Positions 45,557 to 54,975 of a stretch of DNA of 64,000 nt are shown in pieces. Source of the DNA: an uncultured Megasphaera sp. Lineage in GTDB: Bacteria > Bacillota > Negativicutes > Veillonellales > Megasphaeraceae. The stretch's first letter is position 1. Every line of letters begins with the position of its first letter. The stretch lies in assembly GCA_934193515.1 (NCBI GenBank), contig CAKPVJ010000001.1, positions 62,001 through 126,000 on the forward strand, read 5' to 3'. The notes beneath the pieces are model-generated. The model searched no databases. It saw nothing but the letters and a program-made list of their open reading frames with translations, and was not told the DNA's origin. The position numbers and the translations under genes were made by a program.

Positions 45557-46675
45557 TCAGCGACGATGACGGGCAATGGATAATGCCAATTCGGCAATAT
45601 CATGAGCGGCCTGTGGTTTGCCCAGCGCTTTGCTGGCTTTTGCCATGGCTGCCAGAGCGCCCGGATCTTCTTTTAAATGCAAAATTTCTTCCAATAAGTC
45701 GCGTCCTGTCAGCATTTTATCCAAAATCATCTTGGCAGCGCCGCACATGACAAGAGCCTGTGCGTTATACCGCTGATGATCTTCCGCTGCATACGGATAG
45801 GGAATCAAAATAGACGGTACACCGCGTACAGTCAGTTCTGCCAATCCTACGGCACCAGCCCGGTATACAGCCAAATCAGCCGCTGCCAGTGCCGACGGCA
45901 TATGGTGCAGGTACGGAATGATGCGGCTGCCCTTGCCATAGCGGCCCTTGCCGTCAATACCGTCCAATTGTTTGACGACGCGGTCATATTCATGATCGCC
46001 TGTAACATGTAAAATTTGTATGCTGTCATCATCTTTAAAATGTTTATGTACTTCAATCATGGCTGTATTGATACTACGGGCGCCGCGGCTGCCGCCGGCG
46101 ACAAGAAGCGTAAATTTGTGAGCATCCAAGCCCAGATACTCTCTGCCTGCTTCTTTCGTGACCGTAAGAATATCTTTACGGACAGGATTGCCTGTATAAA
46201 CCAAAATATTTTTCTTTTTGAAACGGTTGGCTGCTTCTTGATATCCCAAAGCAACACGATTGACAAATTTGCTTAAAATCGTATTGGTTACGCCGGGAAT
46301 GACATTTTGTTCCTGAATCAATGTCGGAATCCCGCTCAGGCTGGCAGCCAGCAGCACCGGGCCGCAGACAAAGCCGCCGGTTCCAATAACGACATCTGGC
46401 TTAAAATGACGAATAATAGATTCCGCCCTAAATAAACTGCCTGCTGTTTTTCCCAGCGTCACCAAGTTGCGGAAGGAAATTTTTCGTTCCAGTCCGCGCA
46501 CATCCAAAGTGACAAAAGGCAGTCCTTCTTTAGGAATCAATGTGTTTTCCAATCCAATTTTAGAGCCGACATATAAAAATTCAGTCGGTTCAATATCAGC
46601 AATGGCCCGCGCAATAGTAATTGCCGGATAAATATGGCCGCCGGTTCCGCCGCCGGAAATAATGACTCGCCGCAT
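45557..46675 (-). CDS. murG: UDP-GlcNAc:lipid I GlcNAc-transferase MurG
   Basis: A 372-residue GT28 enzyme with the N-terminal GGGTGGHIYPAI loop and the second-domain GGSRGARSIN and YRAGAVGLAEL donor motifs. It converts lipid I to lipid II on the inner membrane face. It follows murD directly; ftsW, usual between them, is missing. Confidence 0.95.
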   Translation of the reverse strand: MRRVIISGGGTGGHIYPAITIARAIADIEPTEFLYVGSKIGLENTLIPKEGLPFVTLDVRGLERKISFRNLVTLGKTAGSLFRAESIIRHFKPDVVIGTGGFVCGPVLLAASLSGIPTLIQEQNVIPGVTNTILSKFVNRVALGYQEAANRFKKKNILVYTGNPVRKDILTVTKEAGREYLGLDAHKFTLLVAGGSRGARSINTAMIEVHKHFKDDDSIQILHVTGDHEYDRVVKQLDGIDGKGRYGKGSRIIPYLHHMPSALAAADLAVYRAGAVGLAELTVRGVPSILIPYPYAAEDHQRYNAQALVMCGAAKMILDKMLTGRDLLEEILHLKEDPGALAAMAKASKALGKPQAAHDIAELALSIARHRR

Positions 46676-46701
46676 GGTTGTGCCCCCTACTTTTCACCGA
46701 A

Positions 46702-48069
46702 TTATATCGCATTGACGATGCCTTTAAAGACTCGTCCTCGTTGTTCAAAATTATCATACATATCAAAACTTGAGCAGGCTGGTGAAAGCAGTACGGCCTG
46801 TGGTGCCTTGGCAATGTCTCGTGCCAGCATAATTGCGCGTTCCATACTGTAGCCTGCACGGCGAACATCTGCCACGCTGGCTTTTTTAGCCGCTTCTTCA
46901 AAACGATCGGCTGCCTTGCCAATCAAAATCAGCGTATCAACCCGTTTGGCAGCCAGCGCCATAAATTCATCCAGCGGCGTCATTTTGTCATAGCCGCCGG
47001 CAATCAGAATCAAATGTCCCTGCGGGAATGCTTCCAACGCCTTGATAGATGCATCTGTATTTGTACCTTTAGAATCATTGTAATAGGTTACGCCGTGAAT
47101 CGTCCGTACTTTTTCCAGTCGATGTTCTACACCCTTAAAGGACTGCAGCACCGTGCGTATCGTATCCAGTGATACGCCGGCCGTATATGCCAGCAAAACA
47201 GCGGCCAGGCAGTTTTGAATATTGTGTTTGCCAAAAAGATGCAGATCATTTTCATGGCAAATGACCGTATCCGTGCCGTTCATGCGCAGCATCAACGTGC
47301 CGTTGTCATAAAAAGCACCGACGGGAACTTCTCCCTGCGTAGAAAACCAGACAACATTGCCGGTCATATCGGCTTCCATGGCCTTGACGCGTTCGTCATC
47401 ATAGTTTAAAACGGCATAGTCCTCTTTATCTTGATTGCGGAAAATCCGTTCTTTCGCTGCTGCATACGCTTCCATCGTATGATGACGGTCCAAATGGTCC
47501 GGCGTAATATTCAAAATCGTCGCCGCTTTGGCTTTCATGGTTTGTGTAAATTCCAACTGAAAACTGGACAGTTCTGCCACTACGACGGCATCTGCCGGCA
47601 AATCTTCCGCTTGTTCCGAGAGGCCGATACCGATATTACCTCCTACGACAGTCTGCCGTCCCGAAGCTTTCATCATTTCACCGAGAAGCGTCGTCGTCGT
47701 CGTTTTGCCATTGGTGCCTGTAACGCCCAGCAAGGACGCATTGGTCACACGGCACGCTACTTCGACTTCACTCCAAATAGGAAGGCCACGCTTAGCTGCT
47801 TCTTTCATAATAGGAATTTCCGGAGAAATAACAGGTGAAGGAACGACAATATCTATACCGTCCAACAACGATGTATCCTGACTGCCAAACACCAGCTGCA
47901 CGCCTGCCGCAGCTATATCTGTCCACGGAGCCTCGCTGACATCCAGCTGCTTCATATCATTTAAAATAACGCTGCCGCCATGACGGACAAGAGCCATAGA
48001 TGCAGCACGGCCGCTGATTCCTGCACCAATGACTAATATTTTTTTTTCGGAAAAATCCATTATGCTCAT
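46702..48069 (-). CDS. murD: UDP-MurNAc-L-Ala--D-Glu ligase
   Basis: A 455-residue Mur ligase with VIGAGISGRAASMALVRHGG at the N-terminus, the ATP loop GVTGTNGKTTTTTLLGEM and the late YNDSKGTN motif. It adds D-Glu to the stem peptide. It lies after mraY, as in most dcw clusters. Confidence 0.95.
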   Translation of the reverse strand: MSIMDFSEKKILVIGAGISGRAASMALVRHGGSVILNDMKQLDVSEAPWTDIAAAGVQLVFGSQDTSLLDGIDIVVPSPVISPEIPIMKEAAKRGLPIWSEVEVACRVTNASLLGVTGTNGKTTTTTLLGEMMKASGRQTVVGGNIGIGLSEQAEDLPADAVVVAELSSFQLEFTQTMKAKAATILNITPDHLDRHHTMEAYAAAKERIFRNQDKEDYAVLNYDDERVKAMEADMTGNVVWFSTQGEVPVGAFYDNGTLMLRMNGTDTVICHENDLHLFGKHNIQNCLAAVLLAYTAGVSLDTIRTVLQSFKGVEHRLEKVRTIHGVTYYNDSKGTNTDASIKALEAFPQGHLILIAGGYDKMTPLDEFMALAAKRVDTLILIGKAADRFEEAAKKASVADVRRAGYSMERAIMLARDIAKAPQAVLLSPACSSFDMYDNFEQRGRVFKGIVNAI

Positions 48070-48104
48070 GATTTACACCTGCTTTATGTGAATGATAAAA
48101 TAGC

Positions 48105-49070
48105 TTATTTACAAGATAACACAACAATAATCGCTAAAATAGCCATGATTGCTGAAAAACTCCAAAATACCGTAACAACCTTTACTTCACTCCATCCGGA
48201 TAATTCAAAATGATGATGAATCGGGCTCATTTTGAATACGCGGACGCCGCGTGTCTTGAAAGAAACGACCTGAATAATGACTGATAACGCTTCGATAACG
48301 TACAAGCCGCCGGCAATAATGAGCAGCAGTTCTGTCTTGGTCAAAATGGCCATAGCTGCCAGCGCACCGCCTAATGCCAAAGAACCTGTATCACCCATAA
48401 ACATCTTGGCCGGATGCTGGTTGAAGAACAAGAAGCCCAGGCAGGCACCTGTAAGTGCTGCGCCAAATACGGCAAAATTAGCATAGCCCAGCGCAATCGC
48501 GATGACGACATATGCTACTGAGGTAATGGCACAAGAGCCAGCTGCCAGTCCGTCCAAGCCGTCTGTCAAATTGACGGCATTGCTCGTGCCGACAATCATG
48601 ACGAACACAAAGACGTAATACGCCCAACCTAAATCAACATTCCAAGACGTAAAGGGAATCCACAACGTCGTTGGAAACTGCAGAAACGCATCTAATATAT
48701 AACAAAATATAGCTGCCATAATAAACTGCCCCAGCAGTTTTTGTTTCGCTGTTAATCCCAAATTACGATGCTTGACGGCTTTGATACTGTCATCTAAAAA
48801 GCCAATCACGCCGTGGCCAAAGGTCAAAAACAACGCCAGGCCCTTTCGCAAATCCCAAGGATTAAAAAGGAAGCAGGAAACGATTAATGCCACTAAAATC
48901 AAAATACCGCCCATCGTCGGCGTACCGGCTTTGTATTTATGGCTCTGCGGTCCTTCTTCTCGTTCCGATTGACGAGCATGAAATTTCTTTAATTGAGAAA
49001 TGACTGGGCGTCCCAGTACTAACGCTATAATCAAGCTGACTGCAAATCCCAGCATCAGCGTATTCAACAT
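48105..49070 (-). CDS. mraY: Phospho-MurNAc-pentapeptide translocase MraY
   Basis: A 321-residue membrane protein with ten hydrophobic segments and the family motifs KAGTPTMGGI, NLTDGLDGLA and PIHHHFELSG. It transfers phospho-MurNAc-pentapeptide to undecaprenyl phosphate, forming lipid I. It starts 5 bases after murF. Confidence 0.96.
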   Translation of the reverse strand: MLNTLMLGFAVSLIIALVLGRPVISQLKKFHARQSEREEGPQSHKYKAGTPTMGGILILVALIVSCFLFNPWDLRKGLALFLTFGHGVIGFLDDSIKAVKHRNLGLTAKQKLLGQFIMAAIFCYILDAFLQFPTTLWIPFTSWNVDLGWAYYVFVFVMIVGTSNAVNLTDGLDGLAAGSCAITSVAYVVIAIALGYANFAVFGAALTGACLGFLFFNQHPAKMFMGDTGSLALGGALAAMAILTKTELLLIIAGGLYVIEALSVIIQVVSFKTRGVRVFKMSPIHHHFELSGWSEVKVVTVFWSFSAIMAILAIIVVLSCK

Positions 49071-49075
49071 TCACA

Positions 49076-50449
49076 TTACTTCCTTTCAAAATATGGCAGT
49101 ATTTTTTCCATTTCAAACGTCCGGGACCCTTTGAGAAGAATCGTATCTGACGGCTGCAGCAGCGCCTGCAGTTTGGCCGCCGCTTCGGCATGCGTCTGTA
49201 CGGTATACACCGCTTTCATGCCTTCATGGCGGGCCGCTTCGGCAATATAGGTACCCAAATCGCCCAGCGTAATCAATATATCAATTTGTTCCTGTACGAT
49301 AAGCCGACCGATAGCGGCATGTTCTTTCGGAGCCCAATCTCCCAACTCGCCCATGCCGCCCAATACAGCAATCTTACGGCCCTGCGTCAAGGATGCCAGT
49401 GTATGAACCGCACTGCTCATCGAAGCCGGATTGGCGTTATACGAGTCATTAATAAATGTATACGGTCCAATATGAACTAATTCTTCCCGCAGCGGCACGC
49501 CTTTATAGGAAGCCAAGCCCTGCTGCATTTGTTCTGCAGTCAGTCCGACAAGCTGACCGACTGCCATCGCAGCCAGTGCATTATATACGTGATGGCGGCC
49601 AATGACAGGCACCTGAACGGCAACGGTTTTGTCAGCGCAGTGGCACGTAAAATGGAGACCTGATTTATCCATACGTACGTCGTCAGCCCGTACAGCGGCA
49701 GTTTCTTTTGTCCCGTAGGTAATAACGCTGCCCTTGCAGAGCGATGCCATCGGACGCACAAAAGCATCATCTTCATTTAAAACGGCCGTTCCCTGCGCAT
49801 CCAACGCCTGTACCAGTTCGCTTTTTGCTTTGGCAATGTTTTCCTGGGAACCCAACAATTCAATATGGCTTTTGCCGACATTGGTTACTACGCCTATCGT
49901 CGGTTCCGCAATGGCTGCCAGGGCTTGTATCTGCCCTAGGCCGCGCATTCCCATTTCTACGACGCAGGCCTGATGGTCTTTCGTCAGCTGCAGCAGCGTT
50001 TTCGGCAAGCCGATTTCATTATTAAAATTCTTTTCTGTCTGCAGTACGTTATATTTTTGCGCCAGCACCGTAGCAATCAGATTGCGTGTCGATGTCTTGC
50101 CGACAGAACCGGTTACGGCAATCACGGGGATAGCAAAGCGGCGGCGATGAAATCGTGCCAGCCCTTGATAAGCCGCTACGGTATCCTTAACGACAAAAAT
50201 CGGCGCATGAACTGTTTTATATTCATCACGGATTTCGGAAACGACTGCGCCTGCCGCGCCGTCCTGCAGAGCCTGCAAGACAAAGTTGTGTCCGTCAAAT
50301 CGTTCTCCCTTAAAGGCAACAAACAGCGAGCCGTCGGCAATAGCGCGGGTATCTGTATCTACTTCAGAAAACACTGTATCCTGCGTACAAGGTGCCAGCA
50401 GTACTCCTTCCGTTGCTTCTTCTACTTCATGAATTGTAAACATAGCCAT
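49076..50449 (-). CDS. murF: UDP-MurNAc-tripeptide--D-Ala-D-Ala ligase
   Basis: A 457-residue Mur ligase: N-terminal UDP-binding domain, ATP loop AVTGSVGKTSTRNLI, and NDSYNANPASM. It adds D-Ala-D-Ala to complete the pentapeptide. It starts 3 bases after murE and ends 5 bases before mraY, so it is tightly packed in the operon. Confidence 0.95.
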   Translation of the reverse strand: MAMFTIHEVEEATEGVLLAPCTQDTVFSEVDTDTRAIADGSLFVAFKGERFDGHNFVLQALQDGAAGAVVSEIRDEYKTVHAPIFVVKDTVAAYQGLARFHRRRFAIPVIAVTGSVGKTSTRNLIATVLAQKYNVLQTEKNFNNEIGLPKTLLQLTKDHQACVVEMGMRGLGQIQALAAIAEPTIGVVTNVGKSHIELLGSQENIAKAKSELVQALDAQGTAVLNEDDAFVRPMASLCKGSVITYGTKETAAVRADDVRMDKSGLHFTCHCADKTVAVQVPVIGRHHVYNALAAMAVGQLVGLTAEQMQQGLASYKGVPLREELVHIGPYTFINDSYNANPASMSSAVHTLASLTQGRKIAVLGGMGELGDWAPKEHAAIGRLIVQEQIDILITLGDLGTYIAEAARHEGMKAVYTVQTHAEAAAKLQALLQPSDTILLKGSRTFEMEKILPYFERK

Positions 50450-50452
50450 TAG

Positions 50453-51955
50453 TTATTTATCTCCCTTGTGCAGCGCTTGTACAGCTTTGCGCGCTTCTTC
50501 ACGGTCATCAAAATGAATCGTGCCGTTTTTCAAAATCTGATATGTTTCATGGCCTTTGCCGGCAATCAGCACAATATCTCCCGGCTGCGCCAGTTCAACA
50601 GCCCGGCGGATAGCCGTACGGCGGTCTACGATGACTTCATGGTGCTGTCCCGGTGTTAAGCCTTGTTTGACACCGGCTTCTACTTCGGCCACAATCGTAT
50701 CCGGATCTTCCGAGCGGGGATTATCTGATGTAACAATCGGAATATCTGCCAATTCTGCACCGATTTTCCCCATAATCGGCCGTTTGGTCTTATCGCGGTC
50801 GCCGCCGCAGCCAAAAACAGCCAAAATACGGTTTGGTTTCATAGCCCGCGCCGTTTCCAACGCTTTCTGCAGGCTATCCGGCGTATGGGAATAATCAACA
50901 ACAATAGCAAAGTCTTGACCAGCTTCTACCAATTCAAACCGTCCCGGTACAGAATGGAATGTCTGAATCGCTTTATCAATCGTCGCTTCATCGACACCTT
51001 CTGCATGGGCCGCACCAATAGCTGCCAGCGTGTTGTACACATTAAACAGCCCTGTAATATTCATATGCAGCTGTACATTGACAAAGGGGCCAACGACATC
51101 GAAAGAAGATTTTTTCAATTCAACTTTCAAATTGGAACCTTTGAGGTCTGCGTCTTTTTCTACGCCATACGTCAACACCTTACATTGGCAGGCTTTAAGA
51201 ATATCTTTGGACCATGGATCGTCAATATTGACGACAGCTGTTTTATTTTCTTTGACATGGTCTGCCAGCGTCAAGCTCTGGAACAGCTTGGCTTTAGCAG
51301 CTACGTAATTTTCCATCGTTTTGTGGAAATCCAAATGGTCCTGCGTCAAATTAGTAAAGACAGCTGTATCATATTCGATGCCGGCTACCCGGTTCAACGC
51401 CAATGCATGACTGGATACTTCCATGACAACATGGGTCATGCCTTTTTCATACATCAATGCCAGAAAACGCTGCAGTTCGACAACATCCGGCGTCGTATTG
51501 TGAATCGGCAGTTCTTCATCATCAATCAAGGCATGGATGGTGCCGATAACCCCGACATGATAGCCTGCAGCCCGCAGTATATGGGCAATAATATGGGTCG
51601 TCGTCGTCTTGCCGTTTGTACCCGTAACGCCGATCATGCGCATTTTTTTACCTGGATAATCATAAAAATACGGCACCATGTCTTCCAAGGCATGATGGAT
51701 TTCAGGCACCAAAATCTGCACGGCACCACTGGGCAAATCCAAATGTTTAGTCGTCAATACAGCAGCCGCCCCTTTTTCTACGGCCTGAGCTGCAAACTTG
51801 GCACCGTCAACATGCACGCCTGCAATGCAGACAAACAAATATCCCGGCTGAATGTCGCGGGAATCAGAAGAAATTCCTGTAATGGTTGTGTTACTGTTGC
51901 CGTCAATTGTATATATTCCTTTGATTTGCTTGCAAAGTTCTTGTACTGTTTTCAT
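50453..51955 (-). CDS. murE: UDP-MurNAc-L-Ala-D-Glu--meso-diaminopimelate ligase
   Basis: A 500-residue Mur ligase with ATP loop GVTGTNGKTTTTHI and the substrate-selecting motif DNPRSEDP near residue 410, the DNPR form typical for enzymes adding meso-diaminopimelate rather than lysine. GAGGAGG lies before the start. It follows ftsL directly; the transpeptidase gene ftsI usually found between them is absent. Confidence 0.96.
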   Translation of the reverse strand: MKTVQELCKQIKGIYTIDGNSNTTITGISSDSRDIQPGYLFVCIAGVHVDGAKFAAQAVEKGAAAVLTTKHLDLPSGAVQILVPEIHHALEDMVPYFYDYPGKKMRMIGVTGTNGKTTTTHIIAHILRAAGYHVGVIGTIHALIDDEELPIHNTTPDVVELQRFLALMYEKGMTHVVMEVSSHALALNRVAGIEYDTAVFTNLTQDHLDFHKTMENYVAAKAKLFQSLTLADHVKENKTAVVNIDDPWSKDILKACQCKVLTYGVEKDADLKGSNLKVELKKSSFDVVGPFVNVQLHMNITGLFNVYNTLAAIGAAHAEGVDEATIDKAIQTFHSVPGRFELVEAGQDFAIVVDYSHTPDSLQKALETARAMKPNRILAVFGCGGDRDKTKRPIMGKIGAELADIPIVTSDNPRSEDPDTIVAEVEAGVKQGLTPGQHHEVIVDRRTAIRRAVELAQPGDIVLIAGKGHETYQILKNGTIHFDDREEARKAVQALHKGDK

Positions 51956-52049
51956 GCTCTGTTCCTCCTCTTAATACTAAATTCATATAGCTGTATATGT
52001 AATGGAAACAACAATAGCAGCCTTTGCACAAGGCTGCTGAAGTTATGTG

Positions 52050-52430
52050 TTATCGACTTTTCGTAGCAGCATGCTGATTTGGGGATTGGGCATACAAAAC
52101 ATGCGTCGGCACTACCATCCCCAGTTGTTTGGTAGCCATTGTATAAATCCGTTCGGGAGATTCCAATTTGGCTATATCGATGCGCAGATTATCGTTTTCC
52201 TGCTGCAGTCGCTGCACCTGATCTTTTTCCTGCATCAATTTATAGCTGCGATCGGATTGAACCGCTTTTATATTTACACACAGCGCCAACAATACGCCTA
52301 CCAAAACGCCGAAAACGATGGTACGCCAAATCGTCCGGCGAAACCGGTGATGCATGACCTTAAAGGTTTCTACAGAAATGACGTGATTGTCTTTGCTTCC
52401 TTGTGTGTATTCTGCTTTTCTAGCCAGCAT
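52050..52430 (-). CDS. ftsL: Cell-division protein FtsL (DivIC-type)
   Basis: A 126-residue bitopic protein: basic cytoplasmic N-terminus (1-32), one transmembrane helix (about 36-56), a coiled coil with repeated Q/E/L heptads (about 62-92) and a short extracellular end with RIYTMATKQLGM, the region shared by FtsL proteins. Position between rsmH and murE supports the call. It partners FtsQ and FtsB/DivIC. Confidence 0.85.
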   Translation of the reverse strand: MLARKAEYTQGSKDNHVISVETFKVMHHRFRRTIWRTIVFGVLVGVLLALCVNIKAVQSDRSYKLMQEKDQVQRLQQENDNLRIDIAKLESPERIYTMATKQLGMVVPTHVLYAQSPNQHAATKSR

Positions 52431-52485
52431 ATTATATCACATCCACTCAAATAGTTAAATATATGCCAAAGCATCCTCTATATGC

Positions 52486-53418
52486 TTATTTCCGTATTCC
52501 TACGCGCAGCTTGGCACTGCGGGCACGCGGGTTTTTCTCCAGTTCTTCTGCTGACGGCATAATAGGCTGCCGCTTCGCTTTCAAAATCGCCTTGTGATGG
52601 CATACACACACCGGCATATCCGGCGGGCAAATGCAGTCCGTCGCCATCAATTTAAATGCTTTTTTTGTAATCCGGTCTTCCAGTGAATGAAAGGTAATGA
52701 CACAAATATGGCCGCCCGGCTTGAGACGCTGTACGGCATGCTTCAATGCATCATGAAGGATACCCAGTTCATCGTTTACTTCGATGCGAATGGCCTGAAA
52801 AGTCCGTTTAGCCGGATGCGGGCCATCCTTGCGGGCACCTGCCGGAATGGCTTTTTTGATAATCGACACGAGCTCGCTTGTCCGTTCAATCGGCTTTTCT
52901 TTACGTGCTTCCACAATAAATGCAGCAATGCGTTTGGCCCAGCGTTCTTCGCCGTATTCTTTGATGACATGATACAGGTCTTCCTGTCCATACGTATTGA
53001 CAACATCATACGCACTTTTTCCGCGGCTGTTGTCCATACGCATATCCAGCGGCCCGTCCTGCATATAAGAAAAGCCTCGTTCCGGCGTATCCAGTTGATA
53101 ACTAGATACCCCTAAGTCAAACATAATGCCGTCTACGGCCTCAATGCCTAAGGTATCCAAGACATCACTCAAATCACTGAAATTGCGCTGCACCAAAACA
53201 TGACGGCAGGGTATATCAGCCAAACGCGCTCCCGCTGCCGCAATGGCATCCTTGTCCTGATCCAGCCCGATAATTTCCGCGTCCGGGTGCAGGCGCTGCG
53301 CCAGTGCGTACGTATGCCCGCCGCCGCCCAGCGTACAATCGACATATATACCATCTGGATTCGTTATTAAATTATCTATTGTCTCTTGACGCAGCACACT
53401 CACATGATGAAAATCCAT
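52486..53418 (-). CDS. rsmH: 16S rRNA (cytosine1402-N4)-methyltransferase RsmH
   Basis: A 310-residue methyltransferase with the SAM loop DCTLGGGGHT, the GIMFDLGVSSYQLD and NSRGKSAYDVVN motifs and the C-terminal HSLEDRITK. It modifies C1402 of 16S rRNA. The GGAGG ribosome site overlaps the intergenic gap of 8 bases after mraZ, so they form the head of the dcw operon. Confidence 0.96.
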   Translation of the reverse strand: MDFHHVSVLRQETIDNLITNPDGIYVDCTLGGGGHTYALAQRLHPDAEIIGLDQDKDAIAAAGARLADIPCRHVLVQRNFSDLSDVLDTLGIEAVDGIMFDLGVSSYQLDTPERGFSYMQDGPLDMRMDNSRGKSAYDVVNTYGQEDLYHVIKEYGEERWAKRIAAFIVEARKEKPIERTSELVSIIKKAIPAGARKDGPHPAKRTFQAIRIEVNDELGILHDALKHAVQRLKPGGHICVITFHSLEDRITKKAFKLMATDCICPPDMPVCVCHHKAILKAKRQPIMPSAEELEKNPRARSAKLRVGIRK

Positions 53419-53426
53419 CTTTCCTC

Positions 53427-53867
53427 CTAAAAATCCAGTTCTAGAGATTTGTCCAAACTTTCAGCGATTTCTTCCATATCAGGAACAATCTTCGCCGCAT
53501 ATGCAGCATACGATTCAGCATCCCAGATTTCGATTTTATCGCCCGTTCCAATCACGGTTACTTCTTTTTTTAATTTGGCATATTCACGAAGCGTACCGGG
53601 AATCAAAACCCGGCCTTGTTTATCAAACTCCACTTCTGCTGCACTGCCAAACAGAAAACGTTTAAACGCGCGGACATTTTCTTTGGAGGCTTTCAGCTTT
53701 TTCATGCCGTTTGCCAAATTCATCCACGCATCCATCGTGTATACAGAGAGACAACCTTCCAGTCCACGGGTGACAACACAATGAGGCCCTAATTCATCTC
53801 TGAATTTGGCCGGTAAAATCACGCGTCCCTTCGCATCGATGGAATGCGAATATTCTCCCATGAACAT
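53427..53867 (-). CDS. mraZ: Transcriptional regulator MraZ
   Basis: A 146-residue protein with two SpoVT-AbrB-like repeats, each with a DxxGR core: DAKGRVILPAKFRDEL in the first and DKQGRVLIPGTLREYA in the second. MraZ binds repeats in its own promoter and controls the dcw cluster. Start ATG 53867 (MFMGEY) matches the family; the frame to 53894 runs back over the operator. The operator upstream fits this protein. Confidence 0.94.
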   Translation of the reverse strand: MFMGEYSHSIDAKGRVILPAKFRDELGPHCVVTRGLEGCLSVYTMDAWMNLANGMKKLKASKENVRAFKRFLFGSAAEVEFDKQGRVLIPGTLREYAKLKKEVTVIGTGDKIEIWDAESYAAYAAKIVPDMEEIAESLDKSLELDF

Positions 53868-53895
53868 CGATGCGTCATCTCCTCTCTGCATCATT

Positions 53896-53929
53896 CACTT
53901 TTCACCACATTTTACCACATTTTCACACT
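53896..53929 (-). promoter_or_regulatory. MraZ-type operator: four GTG boxes at 10-bp spacing
   Basis: On the minus strand GTGTGAAAAT, GTGGTAAAAT, GTGGTGAAAA and GTG follow one another with exactly 10 bases between box starts. Known MraZ targets are such tandem boxes. The array covers the -10 and the transcript start, so bound MraZ would block transcription. Confidence 0.75.
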
Positions 53930-53938
53930 ATCTGACAA
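53909..53938 (-). promoter_or_regulatory. Promoter of the mraZ-dcw operon
   Basis: Minus-strand TTGTCA, 18-base spacer, TAAAAT, overlapped by the four-box operator. Confidence 0.65.
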
Positions 53939-53970
53939 TAAATATCCTGTGATTATACAAAAGTATCTAA

Positions 53971-54008
53971 AAAAAATCACCATGTCAAAGACACAGTGAT
54001 TTTTTCGG
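53971..54008 (-). terminator. Terminator after gluQ
   Basis: AAAAAATCAC pairs with GTGATTTTTT and is followed by more T on the minus strand, about 10 bases after the gluQ stop. Confidence 0.7.
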
Positions 54009-54015
54009 CCGCCGT

Positions 54016-54963
54016 TCATACGGACGACAGCGCGTCTATACTATTTTTATCAATTACAATATCATCCCGGCCCAGTTTGGCAAGGTCACAGCCATGTACT
54101 AATTCATCTAGACTATATACGCCTTTTTCAGCAATAAGACCGCTCTGGAAAGCCAAATACGACAAAATAGCTTCACGCGAAATGCCTTCCTCCCGCAGCT
54201 GACGAATCGTCAGGCCGTGCTGCCGTTTGGACAGGCGGAACCCGTCAGCATCTACCAGCATAGGAACATGCGTATACACGGGAGGCGTATATCCCAGCAG
54301 GGAAATAAGCCAAATCTGCTGTGCTGTCGAAGACAATAAATCCCGTCCGCGCAGCACGTGCGTAATGCCCATCATGCCGTCATCGACAGATACGGCCAGC
54401 TGGTAGGCATACATATCATCGGCACGGCGTACGACAAAATCGCCGCATGTTTTCGGCAGATACGCCTGCTGCGCCCCATATACACCATCCGTAAAGGCAA
54501 TCGTCTCTGTCGGCACATGAATGCGCCAGGACGGCTTTTTGGTCATGTGCTGCCGTTCTTCCGGCGTCAGCGTATAGCAATGACCATCATATATGGTATG
54601 CTCTCCTGCGTGAGGCGCGCCAATCGCCTGCAGCCGGGCACGGCTGCAGTAGCAGGGATACAATCGTTCGTGATGCCGCAGCTGTTCCAACGCCGCATCA
54701 TATAGGGCATACCGTTCCTGCTGGCAGTACGGGCCGTACGCGCCGCCTGTATCCGGGCCTTCATCCCAAGTCAGCCCCAGCCAATGCAAATCTTCCAGCA
54801 GTGCTGAGCGAAACACGGGCTTGGACCGCTGTTCATCATTATCTTCAATACGAAGCACCAAGGTGCCGCCTGCCTGCCGGACCTGCAGCCAGCAAAGAAA
54901 CGCCGTCCAGGCATTGCCCAAATGCATATATCCTGTCGGACTCGGTGCAAACCGTCCTCTCAT
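54016..54963 (-). CDS. gluQ: Glutamyl-queuosine tRNA(Asp) synthetase
   Basis: A 315-residue truncated glutamyl-tRNA synthetase: RGRFAPSPTGYMHLGNAW with a HIGH-like HLGN, a zinc site with CYCSR and YDGHC, and the KMSKS equivalent RLSKRQ. The anticodon-binding domain is missing, the hallmark of GluQ-RS, which glutamylates queuosine in tRNA-Asp. ATG 54963 gives the standard MRGRFAPS start; a GTG nine bases earlier is also possible. It follows the M16C peptidase gene closely. Confidence 0.9.
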   Translation of the reverse strand: MRGRFAPSPTGYMHLGNAWTAFLCWLQVRQAGGTLVLRIEDNDEQRSKPVFRSALLEDLHWLGLTWDEGPDTGGAYGPYCQQERYALYDAALEQLRHHERLYPCYCSRARLQAIGAPHAGEHTIYDGHCYTLTPEERQHMTKKPSWRIHVPTETIAFTDGVYGAQQAYLPKTCGDFVVRRADDMYAYQLAVSVDDGMMGITHVLRGRDLLSSTAQQIWLISLLGYTPPVYTHVPMLVDADGFRLSKRQHGLTIRQLREEGISREAILSYLAFQSGLIAEKGVYSLDELVHGCDLAKLGRDDIVIDKNSIDALSSV

Positions 54964-54975
54964 GCCGCCCACGAC

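Noticed and set aside
50885..52066. 393-codon plus-strand open frame across murE
   Set aside because: Antisense shadow of murE; the minus-strand frame has all Mur ligase motifs.
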